Shown here in pieces: positions 34,255 to 43,063 of a stretch of 64,000 nucleotides of DNA; position 1 is the first letter of the stretch, and each line of letters opens with the position of its first letter. Under the pieces are notes generated by a model. The model was not told the DNA's origin, did not search any database, and saw only the letters and a list, made by a program, of their open reading frames with translations. Source of the stretch: Halopenitus salinus (lineage in GTDB: Archaea; Halobacteriota; Halobacteria; Halobacteriales; Haloferacaceae); contig NZ_JBHSXL010000004.1 in assembly GCF_042662125.1 (NCBI RefSeq), positions 84,351-148,350 on the forward strand, written 5' to 3'. Made by a program: the position numbers and the translations under genes.

Positions 34255-36048
34255 ATGCCCACGGACGTAGAGCGCTGGAAGTCCGAGACGTACGGCAACG
34301 AGATACGCGAGCACCTCTTCGAGTTCGCGGAGCGGGGCTGGGAGTCGATCCCGGAGGACGAACACGACGCCTGGTTCGAGCGGTTCAAGTGGTGGGGGCT
34401 CTACCACCAGCGGAACGGCCAGGAGTCCTACTTCATGATGCGGATCGGCACGCCGAACGGCGTGCTGGAGCCCGGACAGGTGCGCGTCGTGGCCGAGATC
34501 GCCGACGAGTACGCCCGCGGCCCCGGCGAGAACCCGGAGTTCGGCGCCGCCTACTGCGACTGGACGACCCGCCAGTCGATCCAGCTCCACTGGATCCGCC
34601 TGGAGGACGTCCCGGCGATCTTCGAGAAGCTCGAGGCGAACGGCCTCTCCACCCAGCAGGCGTGTGGTGACTCCTGGCGCAACATCGTGGGCTGTCCGGT
34701 CGCGGGCAAGGACCGCCACGAGTTCGTCGACGCGCTGCCGGTCGCGATGGACCTCCACGAGACCTTCAAGGGCAACGACGACCACTCGAACCTGCCGCGC
34801 AAGTGGAAGGTGAGCGTCACGGGCTGCCGTGAGGGCTGTGGGCAGGGCGACATCAACGACCTCGCGCTCGAGCCCGCAAGGAAGGACGGCCGCAAGGGCT
34901 TCAACGTGCGCGTCGGCGGCGGGCTCGCCCGCAACGAGCCCAGGCTCGCTCGCGACATCGACGTCTTCGTCGAGCCCGACGACGCCGAGGCGGTCGCCGG
35001 CGGGCTCTCGGCGCTGTTTCGCGAGTACGGCGACCGCGAGGACCGCTACTCCGCGCGCATCAAGTTCCTCGTCGACGAGTGGGGGCCCGAGAAGATCCGG
35101 CGGGTCCTCCAGGAGGAGTTCGTCGACTTCGAGCTCGAGACGGCGGGAGAGGACCTGCGCGAGGAGTACACCTACAACGCGGGCCGGTCCTCCGAGGGCC
35201 TCCCGACCGGCGGCCACAGCGACCACGTCGGCGTCCACGAACAGGCCGACGGGAACTACTACGTCGGCTTGAACGTCCTCGTCGGCCGGATGGGCGTCGA
35301 CGACGTCCACGAACTCGCCGACGTCGCCGACGAGTACGGCTCCGGCGAGATCAGGATCACCCAGCGCCAGAACGTCCTCATCACCGACGTTCCGGAGTCG
35401 GCACTCGATGACCTGCTCGCCGAGCCGCTGTTGGAGGACTACTCGCCGGACCCGCACCCGTTCATGCGCGGCTCCATCGCCTGTACGGGCACGGAGTTCT
35501 GCTCGCTCTCCATCGTCGAGACGAAGAACCGGCAGGTCCGGTACGCCCGCTGGCTCAAGGAGAACGTCGATCTCCCGGCGGACGTCGAGGACTTCCACGT
35601 CCACCTGTCCGGCTGTACCGCCTCCTGTGCCCAGCCGCAGATCGCCGACGTCAGCCTCCGCGGGATGAAGACCCGCAAGGACGGCGAGCCGGTCGAGGCG
35701 CTCGATATCGGCCTGGGCGGCGGGCTCGGCGAGGACCCGCGCTTCGCGGAGTGGGTCGGCCAGCGCGTCCCCGCCGACGAGGTCCCCGGCGCCATCTCGA
35801 ACCTGATCGAGCGGTACGACGAGCGCCGCGAGGACGGCGAGAGCTTCCGCGAGTTCATCGAGCGCCTCGACGGGGACGACGGAGACGGAGCACTCGAGGA
35901 GCTGATCGAGCCCGAGGAGACGAGCTACGAGGACCCCTACATGCACAACACGAAGATGACGTGGTACCCCTACGCCGCGGACGACGACATGGACGCGAGC
36001 CCCGCGCCGGCCAGCGCGGACGGAACGCCCATTGCGAGCGACGACTGA
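34255..36048 (+). CDS. Assimilatory ferredoxin-dependent nitrite (or sulfite) reductase
   Basis: 597 residues from the ATG at 34255 (MPTDVERWKSETYGNEI). The two-fold repeated hemoprotein architecture is clear, and the 4Fe-4S/siroheme ligands follow C-x5-C ... C-x3-C: Cys410, Cys416, Cys454, Cys458 (ACTGTEFC ... SGCTASC). It reduces nitrite to ammonium, or sulfite to sulfide, with electrons from ferredoxin. The overall form resembles the haloarchaeal assimilatory nitrite reductase (NasD); nitrite is my first choice. The TATA-like TTTAGGG is about 28-34 bases upstream. Confidence 0.9.
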   Translation: MPTDVERWKSETYGNEIREHLFEFAERGWESIPEDEHDAWFERFKWWGLYHQRNGQESYFMMRIGTPNGVLEPGQVRVVAEIADEYARGPGENPEFGAAYCDWTTRQSIQLHWIRLEDVPAIFEKLEANGLSTQQACGDSWRNIVGCPVAGKDRHEFVDALPVAMDLHETFKGNDDHSNLPRKWKVSVTGCREGCGQGDINDLALEPARKDGRKGFNVRVGGGLARNEPRLARDIDVFVEPDDAEAVAGGLSALFREYGDREDRYSARIKFLVDEWGPEKIRRVLQEEFVDFELETAGEDLREEYTYNAGRSSEGLPTGGHSDHVGVHEQADGNYYVGLNVLVGRMGVDDVHELADVADEYGSGEIRITQRQNVLITDVPESALDDLLAEPLLEDYSPDPHPFMRGSIACTGTEFCSLSIVETKNRQVRYARWLKENVDLPADVEDFHVHLSGCTASCAQPQIADVSLRGMKTRKDGEPVEALDIGLGGGLGEDPRFAEWVGQRVPADEVPGAISNLIERYDERREDGESFREFIERLDGDDGDGALEELIEPEETSYEDPYMHNTKMTWYPYAADDDMDASPAPASADGTPIASDD

Positions 36049-36057
36049 GTCCCGTCG

Positions 36058-36363
36058 ATGCCCGACCGACTCATCCGGGTGAACGCCTACACGACCTTCG
36101 ATCTGCTCGACGGGGTCGCGACCGGCCACGACTTCGAGGAGGAGGCCTACGCCGTCCTCAACGTGACCGCCCCGCGCGAGGACCCCGATCACCTCACGCT
36201 CGAGCTGGAACTCGACAACACGGAGTTGACCGAACTGCCCGCCCACGCCGACCGGGTGACCCTCTCCGCCGCGCAGGCGCGCGAGCTGGCCGCGGAGCTG
36301 GAGTCGTACGCCGACCGCGTCGAGGCGGCCCAGCGGGACGCCGACGAGGAGACGGGGGAGTAG
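36058..36363 (+). CDS. DUF6360 family protein, probable reductase partner
   Basis: 101 residues, acidic, with a beta-strand-rich first half (LIRVNAYTTFDLLDGVATG) and a helical end. It starts 9 bases after the reductase stop, so it is in the same operon. Haloarchaeal DUF6360 proteins are repeatedly found next to the nitrite/sulfite reductase gene; I recall this from family context. A role in that reductase's assembly or electron supply is inference. No cofactor motif is visible. Confidence 0.75.
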   Translation: MPDRLIRVNAYTTFDLLDGVATGHDFEEEAYAVLNVTAPREDPDHLTLELELDNTELTELPAHADRVTLSAAQARELAAELESYADRVEAAQRDADEETGE

Positions 36364-36402
36364 GGTCGAAGGGCTCGAACACGAGCCGGATTTCCACCGT
36401 TC

Positions 36403-37593
36403 TTACCTGGTTCCGACGGCGATTGCGACGAACGCGACGAGCGTCGCGGCGAGCGTCAACAGGATGGCGGCGACGTAGCCGTTCGTGTAGGAGACGCTCG
36501 CGGTGCCGAGCGGCGGCATCGCCAGCGCGCCCACCCCGCCGGCCACGTTGAACACGCCGATGATGGCGGTGTCCATCTCGGGGTCGTAGACGCCCATCAA
36601 AAGCGGGATGTAGATCGTCGCACAGCCGCCGAGCCCCAGGCCGACGAGGATCACCCCGACCGCCATGACCGGCAGCGAGGGCGCGAGCAGCACCGCGATC
36701 CCCGCCGCCGAACAGCCGAGCGAGGCGAGGAAGGCGCGTCTGGCCCCGACCACGTCAGCGACGTAGCCGCCGCCGATCCGCGAGACGATGCTCACGCCGC
36801 CGATCGCGCCGAAGGCGGCCGAGGCCGTGGCGCCGGCCAGTCCGCGCGCGGCGAACAAGTCGATCGCATACGCCGCGAGCAGCTGGTACCACGCGAACGC
36901 GAGCCCGATCCCGACGAAGAGCAGCTGAAACCGCCGCGTCCGCGCCAGCCCGGCGACCCACTCCAGGAGCTCGCCCGCCGTCGCCGACGACTGGTCGGCC
37001 CATCGCGGCCGGCGACAGACGATCCCGGCGAACAGGAAGGTGACGGCCGTCACGGACATGATGGTCAAGAACCCGCGGCGGATGCCCACGGTGGCGATCG
37101 CGTACTCCCAGACCGGCGGCAACACGAAGAGTCCGAGCCCGTTTCCGACGAAGATGAGCCCTGTCGCGGCGCCGCGCCGCTCGTCGAACCACCGGGGGAC
37201 GATGGAGGCGAGCAGAACGAACACGGTTCCCAACGCGATCCCGAGCACGGCGAAGACGACCAGCAGCCCCGCGTAGGACTCGACGAAAAACAGCGCGGGG
37301 GAGACGAGCGCAGTCGCGGCGGTGCAGGCGAGGAGCACCCCCCGGGCCGGGAGGTGTGCGGAGAAGACGCCGATCGTTCCCGACCCGATGAAGAAGGTGA
37401 AGAGCATGACCGAAAAGACGGTGGAGAGCGCGACCGGCGAGATCGCGAACGTCTCGCTGAGCGGGTCGCGGAGAACCCCGTAGGAGAGCGGCGTCCCGAA
37501 GGTGAAGATCATCCCCACCGCGCCGAGGATCGCCACGAGCCAACTCCGGCGGCCGTCGGGTGATTCCGTCGACCGATCGCTTCGTGTGCTCAC
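36403..37593 (-). CDS. MFS transporter (OFA/monocarboxylate-like)
   Basis: 396 residues, twelve predicted helices. A GTG start at 37593 gives MSTRSDRSTESPDG; the first helix follows at about 18. The GGGYVADVVGARRAF loop between helices 8 and 9 is a MFS motif, and ATGLIFVGNGLGLFV is like OFA carriers. It is not a close match to NarK nitrate carriers by visible motifs. It converges with the reductase operon, so nitrate or nitrite transport is possible but not supported. Substrate unknown. Confidence 0.8.
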   Translation of the reverse strand: MSTRSDRSTESPDGRRSWLVAILGAVGMIFTFGTPLSYGVLRDPLSETFAISPVALSTVFSVMLFTFFIGSGTIGVFSAHLPARGVLLACTAATALVSPALFFVESYAGLLVVFAVLGIALGTVFVLLASIVPRWFDERRGAATGLIFVGNGLGLFVLPPVWEYAIATVGIRRGFLTIMSVTAVTFLFAGIVCRRPRWADQSSATAGELLEWVAGLARTRRFQLLFVGIGLAFAWYQLLAAYAIDLFAARGLAGATASAAFGAIGGVSIVSRIGGGYVADVVGARRAFLASLGCSAAGIAVLLAPSLPVMAVGVILVGLGLGGCATIYIPLLMGVYDPEMDTAIIGVFNVAGGVGALAMPPLGTASVSYTNGYVAAILLTLAATLVAFVAIAVGTR

Positions 37594-37729
37594 GTCGACG
37601 GGTACCCGACGGGTCGGCGAAAGGGTTGTGATCGGCGGACGTTCTGCCGGAACTCGGTCGCGGCGCCGATCCGCCGGAATCCGGTGCGGTCGTCACGAAC
37701 CGGATGAATCGATCCGGAACAGTCCTCGC

Positions 37730-38227
37730 TCACTCCGCGAACGATCTCGCGTACAGAAGCGCGACCGGGACGGCGTAGACGACGTGGCCGATCCCGGAGA
37801 CGATCGTGGCCGGGATCGCGAAATTGGGGAACGGCGGCGCGTTCGGGAAGCCGACGGCCCCGAGCCAAAGCGGCATCACGACCACCGCGAGAGCGACCGT
37901 CGTGAGGATTCCGTATGCGACCCCCAGTCCGATCGCGCCGCCGGTCGATCGAGCGGTCTGGCGGAGCGGTCCCGTCTGAACGAGCGCGACGTAGACGAGC
38001 CCCAACACGACGCCGTGGAACTGGTGGATCGCCCACCCGGCGAGCAGCGCCGGCCCCTCGATCCCGTACATGGCCGGGATCACGACCTCCAGAAGCGGCG
38101 GCGGCATCACGTACATCATCATGAGCCCGAACGGAACGCTGCCGATGAACCCGCCGACGGCTCCGGCGACCCACTGTTTCGAGGTAACCTCGACCGTGAC
38201 GTCCGTCGATCGCGTTTCGGTTGCCAT
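37730..38227 (-). CDS. Haloarchaeal membrane protein, hypothetical
   Basis: 165 residues. Four to five hydrophobic helices, with GGFIGSVPFGLMMMYV at 25-40 and a conserved IHQFHGVVLG (about 66-75) whose two histidines could bind metal or heme. Proteins of this sort are sometimes mislabelled histidine kinases in databases. TATA box GGATAAGT at 38255-38262 (minus strand), with a 15-base palindrome further upstream. Function unknown. Confidence 0.65.
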   Translation of the reverse strand: MATETRSTDVTVEVTSKQWVAGAVGGFIGSVPFGLMMMYVMPPPLLEVVIPAMYGIEGPALLAGWAIHQFHGVVLGLVYVALVQTGPLRQTARSTGGAIGLGVAYGILTTVALAVVVMPLWLGAVGFPNAPPFPNFAIPATIVSGIGHVVYAVPVALLYARSFAE

Positions 38228-38277
38228 GGGTATTCACACCATGGACGCCGCGGCGGATAAGTGTAATCTGAGCGAAA

Positions 38278-38292
38278 GGTAACCGGGTTACC
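38278..38292. promoter_or_regulatory. Palindrome upstream of the 38227 gene
   Basis: GGTAACC-G-GGTTACC, perfect 7-base arms around one base. It lies 16 bases upstream of the TATA-like box (38255-38262) of the membrane protein gene, where an activator or repressor site would be expected. Confidence 0.5.
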
Positions 38293-38349
38293 TCCAGCAC
38301 ACCTCCTCGGGCACCCCTCCTCCAGCACATCTCCTCGACGTCCCAACGA

Positions 38350-38808
38350 TTAACCGTGCATTTCGCTCCCCTCGTCGTCCATCCGGGGGCCCCACGCCAT
38401 GATCACGCCGCTTGCGAGCATCAACGCCGCGAGCGCGACCATTCCCGGATCCCAGCCCATGCCGCTCGCCATGCCCGATCCGGCCATGCCGGAACCTCCC
38501 ATGCCGCCGGTCATTCCTGCTCCGCCCGTTCCCATCGTCCCCGACCCGCCGACCATCCCGGTTCCGACGAGGAGCTGGTTGAGGAGCATCACGAGGGCGT
38601 ATCCGATCATGAGCCGACCGCTCCAGCCCGCGAGCCGGTCCGCATGCGCGGTGAGCAGAACCGCGCCGTGGACGATCACGATCGCCCCGAGGACCCCCAT
38701 GAGCAGTCCGCTCGAGGTCATTCGCGATGCCGTCGACGCGCTCCAGATCGAGTACAGGCCCGAGGAGAACGCGATCGCGGCGGCGTAAAGCCGGGTGTTC
38801 GAGATCAT
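38350..38808 (-). CDS. Membrane protein with Gly/Met-rich segment
   Basis: 152 residues. Four predicted helices (about 5-25, 33-52, 60-80, 120-140) with a Gly/Met/Ser-rich stretch at about 82-115 (repeats of GSGMAGSGM type) between the last two. That stretch is low complexity and may be an exposed flexible loop. The end is acidic with DDEGSEMHG. No domain recognised. It is 122 bases from the previous membrane protein gene on the same strand. Confidence 0.6.
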   Translation of the reverse strand: MISNTRLYAAAIAFSSGLYSIWSASTASRMTSSGLLMGVLGAIVIVHGAVLLTAHADRLAGWSGRLMIGYALVMLLNQLLVGTGMVGGSGTMGTGGAGMTGGMGGSGMAGSGMASGMGWDPGMVALAALMLASGVIMAWGPRMDDEGSEMHG

Positions 38809-38936
38809 ACCTCACGATCGCACGCACCCCTAATGAGTGGTCGGGCTCCGAATGCTCGAAAGTCGGGGATCCGGGGAGTCGAACCGGAGGCGCTCCGCCG
38901 CTAGTGCTAACTGACGCGAGCGTGTGGTGGAACTCG

Positions 38937-39620
38937 ATGCCCCTGGATGCCGACCGCGTCACCACGATCACGTTCGACTCCTACAGCACGCTCGTCGACG
39001 TCGACGCCGCGGAACGAGCGCTCGCGGAACGGGTCGACGACCCGGAGCCGATCTCGAAGCTCTGGCGGGCGCGATCGCTCGAGTACACGTTCGTCGCCAA
39101 CCAGATCGACGCCTACCAGCCGTTCTACGAGATGAACCGCGACGCCCTCCAGTACGCGCTCGACGCTCACGGGGTGGACGTCTCGCCCGAGGAACGCGAC
39201 GAGATCCTCGCCGTCTACCACGAACTCGACGTGTTCGAGGACGTTCGAGACGGGATCGAACGGCTTCGCGAGGGAGGGTACGACTGCTACGTCGTCTCGA
39301 ACGGGAATCCCGAGATGTTGGCCTCCATGATCGAACACGCCGACATCGGGGACCTCATCGAGGACGCGATCAGCGCGGACGAGGTCCGGACGTTCAAGCC
39401 CGCCGCCGAGATATACCGCCACGCCGCGGGGCGGACGGGAACGCCGATCCGTGAGATCGCCCACGTCACCGCCGGCTGGTTCGACGTCATGGGGGCGAGA
39501 CACGCCGGGATGCAAGGAATTCGTGTCGATCGAAAGGACACGCCGTGGGAGTCGTTCGGCGAGGAGCCGGACCTGACGATCGACTCGTTCCACGACCTGG
39601 CGGACGCGCTGGGCGTCTGA
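38937..39620 (+). CDS. HAD-superfamily hydrolase, haloacid dehalogenase type
   Basis: 227 residues from the ATG at 38937 (MPLDADRVTTITFDSYSTL). Motif I reads TFDSYSTLVD, with the nucleophile Asp in FDSYST: the second Asp of the usual DxDGT is replaced by Tyr, as in haloacid dehalogenases. Motif II is VVSNGNPEM, the Lys is in TFKPAAEIY, and motif IV is THVTAGWFDVMGARHAG. It is likely a 2-haloacid dehalogenase or related phosphatase; the HVTAGWFDVMG part favours the former. It is followed by cysS with its own start. Confidence 0.8.
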   Translation: MPLDADRVTTITFDSYSTLVDVDAAERALAERVDDPEPISKLWRARSLEYTFVANQIDAYQPFYEMNRDALQYALDAHGVDVSPEERDEILAVYHELDVFEDVRDGIERLREGGYDCYVVSNGNPEMLASMIEHADIGDLIEDAISADEVRTFKPAAEIYRHAAGRTGTPIREIAHVTAGWFDVMGARHAGMQGIRVDRKDTPWESFGEEPDLTIDSFHDLADALGV

Positions 39621-39701
39621 GAGATACTGACCGGACCGGTCAGATCCCTCGAACTGCTCCGATCGACGCGTTGAAAGGCTCGCCACGAGAATCCGGCCGT
39701 G

Positions 39702-41243
39702 ATGACCCTCTCCGTGACGGACACCCTGCGGGACGAGCGCGTGGAGTTCACGGTCGACGGCGACGACGTGCTGTTGTACGTCTGCGGGCTCACGGTCTCC
39801 GACGACCCCCACCTGGGTCACGCCCGGATGTGGGTCCACGCCGACGTCCTCCACCGATGGCTCGACCACCTCGGATACGACGTCCGTCACGTCGAGAACG
39901 TCACCGACGTCAACGAGAAGATCGCCGCACGCGTCGGCGAACGCGAGGAGTGGACGGGCGAACCCGACGTCGCGGAGACGTTCACCGAGACGGTCTTCGA
40001 GAGCATGCGCGGGCTCAACCTGCTTCGCGCGGAGGTGTATCCCCGCGTCTCCGAGCACGTCCCGGAGATACTCGATCTGGTCGAGTCGCTCGTCGAGGCC
40101 GGCTACGCCTACGAGTCGAACGGCTCCGTCTACTTCGACGTCACGACCTTCGAGGAGTACGGACGGCTCTCGAACCAGGACGTCGAGGAACTCGAGGCGC
40201 AAGGCGAGCCCGACGAGCGCTCGGAAAAGCGGAACCCGGCGGACTTCGCGCTCTGGAAGGCCGGCGGGGTGAGCGAGACGGCCGTCCGCGAACACCGGAA
40301 ACACGACCACGACGGCCCGCTGCCCGAGGGCGAGACCTGGGAGTCGCCGTGGGGCGAGGGGCGACCCGGCTGGCACGTCGAGTGTTCGGCGATGTCGATG
40401 ACGCACCTCGGCGAGACGCTCGACGTCCACATGGGCGGACGCGACCTCGTCTTTCCCCACCACGAAAACGAGATCGCCCAGTCGGAGGCGGCCACGGGCG
40501 AGCCCTTCGTCCGCTACTGGATGCACGCCGGCCTCCTCTCGATGGAGGGCGAGAAGATGTCCTCGTCGATCGGGAACTTCTGGACGGTGCCCGACGCCCT
40601 CGAGGAACTGGGAGTCAACGTCCTCCGGACGTTCTATGCGGGCGCGTCCTACCGCTCCGAGCAGGCGCTCACCGAGGAGACGATCGCCGAGGCCGAAGAG
40701 CGGTGGGAGCGTCTCTTGCGAACTCACGAACGCGGCGTCGACGCGCTCGACTCCGTGGACGCACACACGAAGGCCACGGACGAGGACCTCCGATCGGCCG
40801 TGGACGTCGCCCGGGAGGACTTCGAGACCGCGATGAACGACGACCTCAACGTCCGGGAGGCGACCGCGGCGCTGCTCGAACTCACCGACGCCGTCAACCG
40901 ACACCTCGATCGCGTCGAGAGCAGCGAGGGTGGCGAGGGCAGCGAAGGCGACGAGGACGGCGAGGGCGGCGAAACCGGGTACGACTACCGCGGCCTGCGT
41001 CGGGCGATCGAGACGCTCGAGGAGTTCGGCGAGGGCGTACTGGGACTTCGGTTCGACGCCGGAGAGGGCGTCGACGGGGACGTCGAACTCGCCGACGAAC
41101 TCGTCGAGCTCGTCCTCGATCTCCGCGAATCAGCTCGCGAGGCGGGCGAGTACGAGCGCGCGGACGAGCTTCGCGACGCGCTGGCGGCGGTCGGCGTCGA
41201 GGTCGAGGACGGGCCCGAGGGGCCGACCTACCGCTTCGAGTGA
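39702..41243 (+). CDS. cysS: Cysteinyl-tRNA synthetase
   Basis: 513 residues. Class I signatures are HLGH (37-40) and KMSSS (285-289). The zinc site includes Cys28 and Cys228. It charges tRNA-Cys with cysteine in the cytoplasm. The C-terminal third holds an acidic low-complexity insert rich in Glu/Gly/Ser (about 407-425) that is not in typical CysS. The ATG at 39702 directly follows a GTG at 39699; I take the ATG. Alone in its transcript, followed by the DUF2062 gene. Confidence 0.96.
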   Translation: MTLSVTDTLRDERVEFTVDGDDVLLYVCGLTVSDDPHLGHARMWVHADVLHRWLDHLGYDVRHVENVTDVNEKIAARVGEREEWTGEPDVAETFTETVFESMRGLNLLRAEVYPRVSEHVPEILDLVESLVEAGYAYESNGSVYFDVTTFEEYGRLSNQDVEELEAQGEPDERSEKRNPADFALWKAGGVSETAVREHRKHDHDGPLPEGETWESPWGEGRPGWHVECSAMSMTHLGETLDVHMGGRDLVFPHHENEIAQSEAATGEPFVRYWMHAGLLSMEGEKMSSSIGNFWTVPDALEELGVNVLRTFYAGASYRSEQALTEETIAEAEERWERLLRTHERGVDALDSVDAHTKATDEDLRSAVDVAREDFETAMNDDLNVREATAALLELTDAVNRHLDRVESSEGGEGSEGDEDGEGGETGYDYRGLRRAIETLEEFGEGVLGLRFDAGEGVDGDVELADELVELVLDLRESAREAGEYERADELRDALAAVGVEVEDGPEGPTYRFE

Positions 41244-41313
41244 TCATCGTTGCGTCCGGGAGTGACGCCGGTAAGTACTTTCCCTCCGGCGTGCTATCAC
41301 CCACCGAGACCGA

Positions 41314-41868
41314 ATGACGATCCGAACGCGAGCGGGAACGTGGCGACGGCGGCTCCGGAAGGGACTCCACGACGCCTTCGCGGAGACGCACACGCCCCAC
41401 CAGATCGCCGGGAGCTTCTCGTTCGGCGTCTTCGTCACGATGTTGCCGACGGTCGGTGTGGGGCTGCTCGTCTTCGTCGCCCTGGCGTGGCTGTCCGACG
41501 GGGTGAGCAAGCTCGCGTTCGTCGCCTCCGCCCTGCTCATCAATCCGGTCGTGAAGTCCGGCGTCTACGTCGCGAGCTTCGCGATCGGCGTGTTCCTGCT
41601 CGGGCCCGTCGAGGGCGCGACCGTCACGAGCGCGAGCCTGTCCGGGGCGTCGTTTTCGGCGGGACGCGACATCGCCGTTCGGATCCTGCTCGGAAACGTG
41701 ATCCTCTCCGTGGCGACGATCGTTCCGAGCTACGTCGTCTGCTACCGACTCGTCGAGACCTACCGGGCCCGCGATCCGGCGGTGGAGATCGTCTCGGAGA
41801 TCGAGTCGGTCGTGGCCCCCGAGGGCGAGTCGACGGCGAACTCCGGGGACGATCCGGCCCGTTCGTGA
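41314..41868 (+). CDS. DUF2062 family membrane protein
   Basis: 184 residues. A basic N-terminus is followed by the family phrase TPHQIAGSFSFGVFVTMLPT and four hydrophobic helices (about 34-60, 65-90, 110-130, 132-150). The C-terminus is acidic. DUF2062 proteins are small inner-membrane proteins of unknown function; the GSFSFGVFVTMLPT stretch is the diagnostic part. It begins 70 bases after cysS, possibly in the same message. Confidence 0.85.
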   Translation: MTIRTRAGTWRRRLRKGLHDAFAETHTPHQIAGSFSFGVFVTMLPTVGVGLLVFVALAWLSDGVSKLAFVASALLINPVVKSGVYVASFAIGVFLLGPVEGATVTSASLSGASFSAGRDIAVRILLGNVILSVATIVPSYVVCYRLVETYRARDPAVEIVSEIESVVAPEGESTANSGDDPARS

Positions 41869-41971
41869 ACGAACGGTTCGTGTGACGCCTGGACGTGGGT
41901 CTCACAGAGCGAGCGGTGTGGGTCACACGAAGCGATCGATGCGGATCAGACTCACACGAAGCGAACGAACG

Positions 41972-42256
41972 CTACGTCGTGAACAGCTCAGTGTCCTCTG
42001 GGATCGAAAAGAGCCCGAAACGGACCCCGGCGTCGAGCCAGCCGTACCCGTAGGAGAACGACGCGAGCGCGTTGACCGGATCCCCGTCCTCGCGGAAGTG
42101 CCTCCCGTCCTCGAGGTACGACTTGGCCATCTCGCGACACTCCGCGGCCGCCTCGCCGAGCGGCGTTCCCGCCGGCGCGGCCGCCTCCGCCTCCGCGAGC
42201 GCGTCCGCGAGCATCCGCTCGTAGCGATCGGTCTTCTCATCGAGGTCCGCGGGCAT
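41972..42256 (-). CDS. DUF357 family protein
   Basis: 94 residues, all alpha: MPADLDEKTDRYERMLADAL and a second helical hairpin with SYGYGWLDAGVRFGLF near the end. The end matches the archaeal DUF357 family, small helical proteins of unknown function. It is separated by tandem 27-base repeats from the ferritin-like gene's 3' end, and convergent to DUF2062. Confidence 0.85.
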   Translation of the reverse strand: MPADLDEKTDRYERMLADALAEAEAAAPAGTPLGEAAAECREMAKSYLEDGRHFREDGDPVNALASFSYGYGWLDAGVRFGLFSIPEDTELFTT

Positions 42257-42308
42257 GCGCGTCGCTCCGCAGCGGAGTCACAAAGGACTGTCCGTCCGTT
42301 CGTTTCCG

Positions 42309-42370
42309 GCGATCGCAAGCGGCTCCGATCGCTCAGCGATTGCAAGCGACTCCGATCGCCCGGCGAATGC
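42309..42370. repeat. 27-base imperfect tandem repeat
   Basis: Two copies of a 27-base unit, 42309-42335 and 42336-42362, with a few mismatches (CGATCGCAAGC versus CGATTGCAAGC and GGCTCCGATCGCT versus GACTCCGATCGCC), then a partial third copy. It lies between the DUF357 start and the ferritin-like stop. Confidence 0.7.
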
Positions 42371-42379
42371 GTCGACGCC

Positions 42380-43015
42380 TCAACAGACCGGCTTCGGATC
42401 GACGCCGAGCGACTCCAGCGTCTCGACGTGTTCCTCGTAGGCGATCTCCACGACCGCGGCGGCGGCTTCCCTCGCGACCTCCAGGTCGGCCTCGTCCGCT
42501 CCGACGCGGTCGATCAGTTCGAGAGCGCGCTCGCGCTGTCCCTCGAGGTCCCCGCGGAGATCACGAAAGACCGCGGCCGTTTGCGGATCGGCGTCGCCCA
42601 CGAAGTACCCGACGTACTGGGACTTCGACTCGTCGGCGACGAGGATCCGTCCGAGGAGCGCGCCAGCCCGCTCGAGGGTGTCATCGAGCGAGCGGAGGTG
42701 GGAGGGAATGGCGAGCAGGTCCTCGCCGAGATCGGGGTCGTAGTCGTCCAATTCCTCGCGGACGCGATCGAAGTGGTCGCGCTCCTCCGCGGCGATCGCG
42801 GCGAAGACCTCCGCCGCCGCGTCGTTCTCCTCGTCCCCGGCCCACGCTTCGAAGGTCTCGGCCGCGGCGAGCTCCGCGTCGGCCGCCGCCCGCAGGACGC
42901 GATCGGCGTTCAGTTCGCCCTCGGTGGCGGCATAGAGCGCCTTCGAGGAGCCGAGCCTGGACAGTTCGGTGGCGAGTTCGGACCGGACGCGCTCGTGTAC
43001 GTCGTCTGCGCTCAT
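42380..43015 (-). CDS. Ferritin-like / rubrerythrin-family protein
   Basis: 211 residues, helical. Glu residues in the first helix pair (ATEGELNADRV ... AAEERDHFDRVREEL) have the ExxH-type spacing of a di-iron carboxylate site: AEERDHF near residue 70-76 is the clearest. A C-terminal repeat (EIAYEEHVETLESLG) supplies the second EExH. There is no rubredoxin domain. It may reduce peroxides or store iron. The gene starts 48 bases upstream of the end of the rhodanese gene. Confidence 0.75.
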   Translation of the reverse strand: MSADDVHERVRSELATELSRLGSSKALYAATEGELNADRVLRAAADAELAAAETFEAWAGDEENDAAAEVFAAIAAEERDHFDRVREELDDYDPDLGEDLLAIPSHLRSLDDTLERAGALLGRILVADESKSQYVGYFVGDADPQTAAVFRDLRGDLEGQRERALELIDRVGADEADLEVAREAAAAVVEIAYEEHVETLESLGVDPKPVC

Positions 43016-43063
43016 GAAAAACGGAAGGCCGCGGACCGACTTAACGCTGTATCGTCCGCCCGC

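Noticed and set aside
34222..36246. 674-residue frame antisense to the nitrite/sulfite reductase
   Set aside because: It lies entirely over a gene with intact siroheme ligand motifs; its sequence has no recognisable domain and no promoter.
36403..37593. Nitrate/nitrite transporter NarK
   Set aside because: It is next to the nitrite reductase, but motifs look like OFA-type MFS proteins and no NarK signature is visible.
37730..38227. Histidine kinase
   Set aside because: Such a label is sometimes used for similar proteins, but no H-box, N-box or G-box is present; it is a four- to five-helix membrane protein.
38907..40904. 665-residue frame antisense to the HAD and cysS genes
   Set aside because: It spans two well-supported genes on the other strand; shadow of GC bias.
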